From Leptospira adleri (GTDB lineage Bacteria; Spirochaetota; Leptospiria; Leptospirales; Leptospiraceae): a stretch of 8,178 bases of DNA. The DNA lies in assembly GCF_002811985.1 (NCBI RefSeq), contig NZ_NPDU01000091.1, forward strand, positions 7,501-15,678, read 5' to 3'. Shown one piece after another: positions 1-8,178 of the stretch (its first letter is position 1; each line of letters starts with the position of its first letter). Made by a program: the position numbers and the translations under genes. The notes beneath the pieces are model-generated. The model did not search any database. It was not told where the DNA came from and saw only the letters and a program-made list of their open reading frames with translations.

Positions 1-1391
1 GGAAGTTCCGTTTTTTACCGAGACATCCGCATCGTGTAACTTCGCGATCTCTCGCACAAAAGCAAGTCCCAATCCTGAACTTTTGCGGCCGGTATCGGGA
101 CGCGGGAGAGAATAGAATTTTTCAAAAATTCTTTCCAATGCGTAACCGGGAATTCCGGGGCCGGAATCCGCCACTTCCAAAAAAGGAAGATCGTTCTCTT
201 TTCCGCAACGGATCGTAATTTGGGAATCTGGACTGGAGAAATCCAAAGCGTTCTGAATTAAATTCCGAAGAGCCGTTTCTAAAAAAAATGAATTCCCTTC
301 CACAGATACGGTTTCGGTCGACTCTTGAATCTTTACTTTTTTTCGAATCGATTCGGAAGTTACGGAAGAAACCGTTTCTCGGACGATCGTTTGCAAATTC
401 AGATTGGGCGTCTTTTCCAATCGAGACAAATTCTCCAAGGCGCTGAATTCCAATAGTCTTTCGAGAATCGTTTGGATTCTTCTTCCTTCCAATTGGATAT
501 TGGAGATCAGAGAACTCATTCGATCCGGATTTTCGGCGATCAACTCCGCGGAAGCGAGAAGAGAAGAAAGTGGGCTTTTGATTTCGTGAGTCATGGATTG
601 CACGTAGTTTTCCACGTATTCTTTTCCGGCTAGTTCTCGAAACAATTGATCCATTTCCTCTCCAAGATCTCGGATTTCCGGAACGCTGATTTTTGGAAAC
701 GGACTCCGCTTTTTAGATCTGAGTGCGGAAACGTATTCGGATAATTTTCGTATCGGTGAGAATATCAGATAAACTGCGATGAGAAACAAAACGACGATGG
801 ACAAAGCCACATAAAGACTGAGTGCCCAAAATTTCTTCTCGGCGGATTCGATAAAAGGAATCACACTGCTCTTGGGTTTGATCACGGTAAGAATGCCGAT
901 CGTTTTTCCGGACATCCGAATCGGAGCCGCCACAAATAAAGCCCCCTCCTGATCGGAGGCGGTCAACAGACTCGACCTCGCTCCGTAACTTCCCCTCAAC
1001 GTAAGATATACGTCGTTCTTTTTTGAATAATCCGATCCTTTCCGAAATCCTTCCGAATCGTACACCACAATTCCTTGTTCGTTGGTCACATAGAGTTGGA
1101 GATCTACCTTCTTTTTGGTTACTTCGAAAATTTTAGAATTCAGATTTCGTTCTTTCGCGATCACAAACATGGGAGAAAGAATTCGTTCGCTGACTTCTTT
1201 CAAAGTAGATTCCCTTTTAGAAAGTTCTTTTTCTAAAAGGGAGGAGAACAGATGGGCGGTGTCATTCATCGATTCCTCCACCGTTTCCATATAACGGGGC
1301 CGAATTGATTTTTCGATTTTATCTACGAAGTAGTAATAGCCTGCCGAGAAGACAAAAAAAAACCGATTACGATTCGGATCCAAAGACTCAT
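1..1391 (-). CDS. creC: CreC-like sensor histidine kinase, 3' end off the window, frameshifted near its start
   Basis: Membrane sensor kinase partner of the adjacent CreB-like regulator. Seen (numbering as if one T were restored to the T run): first membrane segment about residues 5-24; extracytoplasmic sensor with DYSKKNDVYLTLRGSYGARS (121-140), which closely resembles the E. coli CreC sensor; second membrane segment 188-211; HAMP-like linker; H-box MTHEIKSPLSS with phospho-accepting His269; N-box LETALRNLIQNALD (371-384); G1 DSGPGIP (409-415); G2 SSGLGLA (438-444). It is open to the window edge at residue 464; E. coli CreC has about 474, so only the tail is missing. ATG 1391 overlaps the creB stop by 4 nt and has AAGGAG (1402-1397) 5 nt upstream. 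From that ATG as written, translation stops at TAG 1325-1323 after 22 codons, because the T run at 1362-1354 has nine bases and the domain frame needs ten (or seven). A TTG at 1383 is in the domain frame but poorly spaced from the Shine-Dalgarno. The family assignment is firm; whether full-length protein is made is uncertain. Confidence 0.86.
1354..1362 (-). other. T9 homopolymer causing a -1 frameshift in creC
   Basis: The plus strand has nine A between gac and ccg, so the creC coding strand reads GG-T9-GTC. With nine T the ATG frame gives F-F-L-S-S and stops 13 codons later. With ten T it gives a hydrophobic first membrane helix that joins the intact kinase frame. Candidate explanations are slipped-strand phase variation, transcriptional slippage, a fixed recent mutation, or a sequencing error in a homopolymer. 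Confidence 0.85.
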
Positions 1392-2065
1392 AACGTCTCC
1401 TTCCATCCGTAACCAAGACCTCGTCTGGTCTCGATCGGATCCAAGTCGCTCCGGACTTCTTTCAATCTTGTTCGAATGTTTTTAATCACCGTATCCACTG
1501 CCCGATCAAAACTATCCTCCGGCTCCGTCCAAACCGAGTCCATGATCTCTTCTCTGGTGAAAATTTTACCGGGTCGTTTTAAAAATAAAAGCAAAGTCTT
1601 ATATTCGTAAGGAGTGAGAGGCAAGGATTTGCCGTAGTAGTAAATCACCTTACGATCCTCATCCGTAAAAAATTCGGTTCGTTTTTCTTCCGAATTTCCA
1701 TCGTATCTCCGAAGCACCGCTCGAATTCTTGCGACCAACTCACGCGGACTGAACGGTTTTACCATATAGTCGTCGGCGCCCAATTCCAAACCGAGAACAC
1801 GATCCAATTCGGATTCTCTAGCCGTTAGTAAAATGACAGGGATCGAATATTTTTTTCTAAGTTCTTTTAGAATTTCAAAACCGCTTAAATCCGGAAGACC
1901 CACGTCTAATACGAGTAGATCCGGAGATTCCTTTAAGAGTGAAAGACACTCGTTACCGGTCATTGCGGAGAGCATCCGAAACCCTTCGGACTCTAAGACA
2001 ATTCGGATCGTATCGCAGATTCCCGGTTCGTCTTCAGTAAGCAGGATCGTCCGAATAGAATGCAT
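1388..2065 (-). CDS. creB: CreB-like OmpR-family response regulator
   Basis: DNA-binding response regulator of 225 residues (E. coli CreB is similar in length). Receiver domain about 5-120: acidic pair E11-D12, phospho-acceptor D54 in LVLDVGLPDLSGFE, T81, and K103 in MVKPFSPREL. The run from LDVGLPD through LDRVLGLELGADDY to KPFSPRE is CreB-like rather than PhoB- or OmpR-like. A C-terminal winged helix spans about 128-225, ending RGLGYGWKETL. The frame stays open upstream to a GTG at 2179, with an ATG at 2119. I chose ATG 2065 because it leaves five residues before the core beta strand, as in CreB; no start has a well-spaced Shine-Dalgarno, and the GGAG before 2119 is only one base away. It is transcribed divergently from pdhA and coupled to creC by an ATGA overlap. 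Known for E. coli CreBC: its regulon includes acetate metabolism genes such as ackA. A link to PDH control here is inference. Confidence 0.9.
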   Translation of the reverse strand: MHSIRTILLTEDEPGICDTIRIVLESEGFRMLSAMTGNECLSLLKESPDLLVLDVGLPDLSGFEILKELRKKYSIPVILLTARESELDRVLGLELGADDYMVKPFSPRELVARIRAVLRRYDGNSEEKRTEFFTDEDRKVIYYYGKSLPLTPYEYKTLLLFLKRPGKIFTREEIMDSVWTEPEDSFDRAVDTVIKNIRTRLKEVRSDLDPIETRRGLGYGWKETL

Positions 2066-2217
2066 GCAAGAAAAGGAAAACGGATCGTTCTCTTTAGGAA
2101 AAGAATATTTTTGTTCCATTCTCCGGTTTCTAATTTTTTTCAGATCGGAAGGAAATCCGTTTGCATATCCTCCTTCCACACGAATACTTTGCGATTGTTT
2201 TAACGACCCACAACATT
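2066..2217. promoter_or_regulatory. Divergent creB/pdhA intergenic region
   Basis: This 152-nt gap must carry the promoters of both the creB-creC unit and the pdhA operon. The best sigma-70-like match for pdhA is TTGCAT (2161-2166), 18 nt, TACTTT (2185-2190), placing transcription start about 20 nt before ATG 2218. No strong promoter stands out for creB. AGGAGG occurs on the minus strand near 2174-2169 but belongs to no credible start. No TTCAC-N6-TTCAC repeat (the E. coli CreB site) was seen. Confidence 0.35.
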
Positions 2218-4172
<1,955 letters not shown>

Positions 4173-4193
4173 CACGAACGAGGAATATTCAAA

Positions 4194-5603
<1,410 letters not shown>

Positions 5604-5615
5604 GGATTTTATTTT

Positions 5616-6635
<1,020 letters not shown>

Positions 6636-6638
6636 GAG

Positions 6639-6727
6639 ATGCCCTCGCTCGAAGGCTTCGAGTCCAAATTCTATATCGTTGAAAGATTGAGTTGAGAAAA
6701 GATGAATCTCGGAGCTGACGGGACTCG
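6639..6727 (-). repeat. Direct repeat copy A: tRNA-Asp 3' fragment, spacer and element hairpin
   Basis: An 89-nt copy of 6872-6960 in the same orientation, offset 233 nt, with roughly eight differences. Read on the minus strand it starts with 18 nt identical to the last 18 nt of tRNA-Asp (C56 to G73, at 6727-6710), then about 53 nt of tRNA-downstream spacer, then the left end of the repeat element with its first hairpin (GCCTTC, loop GAGC, GAGGGC; 6656-6641). It stops at 6639, three bases after the fliG stop, so this second element is truncated. All differences from copy B lie outside the 28 nt covering the tRNA fragment and its immediate downstream flank. Confidence 0.93.
6710..6727 (-). pseudogene. 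Partial tRNA-Asp (last 18 nt, positions 56-73)
   Basis: Exact copy of the 3' T-arm half and acceptor 3' strand of tRNA-Asp (compare 6943-6960). It has no 5' half and cannot be a tRNA. It is joined directly to the right end of the element, GCGTAACGG, in place of the tRNA's own upstream T-arm sequence. Confidence 0.93.
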
Positions 6728-6898
6728 CCGTTACGCAATTTCGCATCCTGCGAAATTAAGCTCCACGGCGTCTTCCTCGCGTGCTCACCCAGAAACTCAG
6801 CAGGCTTCTCTCGATGGATCGAAGCCTATCATGATTCGCATCGCATTTTTCGTTTCTTAGTGAAAAGAAAAATGCTCTCGCTCGAAAGCTTCGAGTTC
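6721..6898 (-). mobile_element. tRNA-tail repeat element, Asp copy (structured, non-coding)
   Basis: A 178-nt element with no ORF of note, related to 8017-8160. On the minus strand its left end is GAACTCGAAGC and its right end GCGTAACGGCGAGTCC; the ends form an imperfect inverted repeat (6 of 7). In order: hairpin 1 (6889-6874; GCTTTC, loop GAGC, GAGAGC); hairpin 2 (6875-6867 with 6851-6843, nine pairs); hairpin AGGCTTC/GAAGCCT (6827-6821 with 6808-6802); outer stem CGCCGT/ACGGCG (6770-6765 with 6731-6726) enclosing hairpin 3, a perfect nine-pair stem with a GGA loop (6757-6737). CTTTC-GA-GCG (6888-6879) can also pair with CGC-GA-GGAAG (6781-6772) through a tandem G-A step. Calling it mobile is inference from its presence at two tRNA loci; no transposase or integrase is present. 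Confidence 0.75.
6862..6889 (-). terminator. Possible intrinsic terminator of the tRNA-Asp transcript
   Basis: Six-pair hairpin GCTTTC-GAGC-GAGAGC followed by A, TTTTT, C, TTTT on the minus strand, about 54 nt beyond the tRNA end. It is also hairpin 1 of the repeat element, and its 3' arm and T tract overlap hairpin 2, so the two folds compete. The Leu copy of the hairpin has only ATTTGG after it, so termination would not be a general property of the element. Confidence 0.45.
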
Positions 6899-6942
6899 AG
6901 ATTCTATATAAGTTGAAAGATTGAGTTAAAAAAGATGAATCT

Positions 6943-6960
<18 letters not shown>
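6872..6960 (-). repeat. Direct repeat copy B: 3' end of intact tRNA-Asp, spacer and element hairpin
   Basis: Partner of 6639-6727. It contains the real 3' end of tRNA-Asp (6960-6943), the AT-rich downstream spacer with a T6 run just past the tRNA, and the left hairpin of the intact element. Compared with copy A, the hairpin changes are pair-preserving: the third pair is T-A here and C-G in copy A. Confidence 0.93.
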
Positions 6961-7017
<57 letters not shown>

Positions 7018-7160
7018 TGTTCCTTTGATACTTTTTCAAACGAAGGTAGGCGGTCAACCGATTTCAAACAAATTAGCTGAAAAATTCTGTTCCGAAAATC
7101 CATCCTTTCATTTACTGGAATACAAAATTCTTCTGATAAAAATATTGGAAGGAAACAAGA

Positions 7161-7835
7161 ATGATCGTTCAGGAAAAAAAACCAAAAGAACTTTTAGAAG
7201 ATCGGATTTTTACGGTCTCGAATTTTCTCTCCGTCAGCCGGGTGTTCCTTTTGCCTTTTTTTATCACCTTCACGAAAACTTATATGGAAGATCCGGAAAA
7301 AACGGAATTCCTGCTCTACGCACTTTTTACCTGTATCATTGCGGTGATCACGGATTACCTGGACGGTTTTTTAGCGCGTCTCCTCAATCAGGAATCCGTC
7401 CTAGGTCGCTATTTGGATCCTGTTTGCGATAAGATCGTTACGGTCGGCGGACTTTCGGTCATCGTCCACTATTTCCGATTTCCATCTTGGATTTTAATTG
7501 CATATATGATTCGAGAAATCCTGGGCGTTTGGCTCGGAAGTTTTCTCTATCTCAAAAGAGGAATTCAAGGAAAACCGAATTGGTGGGGAAAATTCGGCGT
7601 GGGACTTGTTGCTGTCACGGTTCTTTGGTATATGTGTATTCCTCTGATCGAAATGCAGGTTGCAGGGGAGAGTTTTTTAAAACACCCTGAGTATTCCGGC
7701 TACGTCTTGGTTCTCATTTTGAGCATCGGAATCTTCGCTTATTCCAAACGTTATTGGAACATCGTCTTTCATCCGGAAAAGATTCAAATCGACCCTGACG
7801 ATAAAAAGACTCGAAAGAAATACGAACTCGTTTGA
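7161..7835 (+). CDS. CDP-alcohol phosphatidyltransferase family membrane protein (PgsA-like)
   Basis: Integral inner-membrane enzyme of 224 residues that would transfer a phosphatidyl group from a CDP-linked lipid to an alcohol. The family signature D-x2-D-G-x2-A-R-x8-G-x3-D-x3-D is complete: D65, D68, G69, A72, R73, G82, D86, D90. Hydrophobic segments lie at about 20-37, 49-64, 93-104, 109-130, 146-165 and 180-196; the tail is charged and cytoplasmic-looking (PDDKKTRKKYELV). Start ATG 7161 has AAGGA (7149-7153) 7 nt upstream. The best guess is phosphatidylglycerophosphate synthase (PgsA), but the usual GK-x-KT region after the third helix reads WWGKFGVG, so another acceptor alcohol is possible. 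It ends 51 nt before tRNA-Leu. Confidence 0.9.
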   Translation: MIVQEKKPKELLEDRIFTVSNFLSVSRVFLLPFFITFTKTYMEDPEKTEFLLYALFTCIIAVITDYLDGFLARLLNQESVLGRYLDPVCDKIVTVGGLSVIVHYFRFPSWILIAYMIREILGVWLGSFLYLKRGIQGKPNWWGKFGVGLVAVTVLWYMCIPLIEMQVAGESFLKHPEYSGYVLVLILSIGIFAYSKRYWNIVFHPEKIQIDPDDKKTRKKYELV

Positions 7836-7845
7836 TCGTAATTCC

Positions 7846-7873
7846 TTGACTCCCTGACCTCTTCTCACATCCT
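7846..7873 (+). promoter_or_regulatory. Possible promoter of tRNA-Leu
   Basis: TTGACT (7846-7851, five of six to the -35 consensus), 16 nt, CATCCT (7868-7873, weak -10), placing initiation a few bases before the tRNA 5' end at 7887. It lies just past the phosphatidyltransferase stop. Confidence 0.35.
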
Positions 7874-7884
7874 GTCCATTGCAA

Positions 7885-7976
<92 letters not shown>

Positions 7977-8016
7977 TTTCTCTTTTTTAAATCTAACAAT
8001 CATTGATCGTAAAATC

Positions 8017-8160
8017 GGACTCGAAGCTTTCAGGCGAAAGCATTTGGAGCGATCCATAGAGAGCGTGCAAATGCGACACGAGCCAGGGATGGCGAGTGAG
8101 CCTGAAAGACGCCGTGGAGCTAAGCGCCACAGGATGTGGATGCTGCGTAACGGCGAGTCC
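8017..8160 (+). mobile_element. tRNA-tail repeat element, Leu copy (structured, non-coding)
   Basis: A 144-nt relative of the Asp element, again downstream of a tRNA and in the same orientation to it. Its ends GGACTCG (8017-8023) and CGAGTCC (8154-8160) are perfect inverted repeats. Inside: hairpin 1 GCTTTC-AGGC-GAAAGC (8026-8041); hairpin 2 GCATTTG/CAAATGC (8040-8046 with 8068-8074); a short GCC-AGGGAT-GGC hairpin (8082-8093); outer stem CGCCGT/ACGGCG (8110-8115 with 8150-8155) around hairpin 3 CCACA-GGA-TGTGG (8127-8139). CTTTCAGGC (8027-8035) is also perfectly complementary to GCCTGAAAG (8100-8108), a nine-pair long-range alternative to hairpin 1. There is no ORF of note. Mobility is inferred, not shown. 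Confidence 0.75.
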
Positions 8161-8178
8161 CCTCTCGAGCAAAGATCT
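8154..8178 (+). repeat. Direct repeat, right copy: partial tRNA-Leu 3' end plus flank
   Basis: Its first 18 nt (8154-8171) are tRNA-Leu positions 56-73 without the rest of the tRNA, followed by AAGATCT. It is fused to the element's right end GCGTAACGG exactly as in the tRNA-Asp locus. The window ends inside or at the end of this repeat. Confidence 0.94.

Noticed and set aside
404..589. 61-codon plus-strand reading frame
   Set aside because: It lies antisense within the conserved kinase domain of creC and has no Shine-Dalgarno or family resemblance.
2141..2174. Short minus-strand ORF of eight codons after AGGAGG, as a creB leader peptide
   Set aside because: The spacing from AGGAGG to its ATG is only two bases and the peptide shows no regulatory codon run; chance is likely.
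2066..2179. GTG 2179 or ATG 2119 as the creB start
   Set aside because: These add 18-38 residues before a receiver domain that normally starts within about six residues, and neither has a properly spaced Shine-Dalgarno.
2161..2217. Upstream TTG extension of pdhA by 19 codons
   Set aside because: The added residues do not resemble E1alpha N-termini and would run through the likely promoter; ATG 2218 fits the family length.
5604..5615. Separate promoter or terminator between pdhC and fliG
   Set aside because: Twelve bases holding only a Shine-Dalgarno leave no room for either; a promoter inside pdhC cannot be excluded by eye.
6641..6656. Intrinsic terminator for the pdh-fliG transcript
   Set aside because: On the plus strand the hairpin contains a C-A mismatch and no T tract follows; it belongs to the truncated repeat element on the other strand.
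6721..6770. Integron attC site (GTTACGC near TAACGGC-like ends)
   Set aside because: The boxes do not fit the RYYYAAC/GTTRRRY consensus and there is no cassette ORF or integron integrase.
7025..7432. 135-codon plus-strand frame overlapping the phosphatidyltransferase
   Set aside because: It is a shadow in another frame; the 7161 gene has the complete CDP-alcohol motif and a good ribosome binding site.

Overview
This window looks like chromosomal DNA from a spirochaete, most likely Leptospira. That is an inference from the protein style, a FliG homologue sitting outside any flagellar cluster, and ATGA-coupled gene starts; no species-level marker is present. It holds a two-component system, the first three genes of the pyruvate dehydrogenase (PDH) complex, a flagellar motor switch protein, a CDP-alcohol phosphatidyltransferase, two tRNA genes, and a pair of related repeat elements attached to the 3' ends of those tRNAs.

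Region 1-2065 (minus strand): creB-creC-like genes with a 4-nt ATGA overlap. The CreB-like regulator is intact. The CreC-like kinase runs off the left edge about 10-15 residues before its expected end. It is out of frame with its own well-placed ATG: a run of nine T (coding strand) sits where ten would restore the frame. Region 2066-2217 is the divergent promoter region between creB and pdhA.

Region 2218-6635 (plus strand): pdhA-pdhB-pdhC-fliG form a tight unit with gaps of -1, 21 and 12 nt. E1alpha and E1beta decarboxylate pyruvate with thiamine diphosphate (TPP); the lipoylated E2 makes acetyl-CoA. No E3 (lpd) gene is visible. The trailing FliG has an altered EHPQ motif and lacks several charged residues of the torque helix.

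Region 6636-7160: no protein gene. It holds a full tRNA-Asp(GTC) on the minus strand. Downstream of that gene, in its transcription direction, lie a structured repeat element, a second copy of the last 18 nt of the tRNA, and a truncated second element that stops three bases from the fliG stop codon.

Region 7161-8178: a PgsA-like CDP-alcohol phosphatidyltransferase, then tRNA-Leu(GAG), then a second copy of the same element family, again followed by the last 18 nt of its host tRNA. In both loci the duplicated tRNA fragment begins at the same nucleotide, C56 of the T-loop. The two elements share conserved ends and hairpins whose stems differ by compensatory changes, and one stem carries strand-specific G-U pairs pointing to an RNA transcribed with the tRNA. 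This tRNA-tail element is the strongest candidate here for something undescribed.
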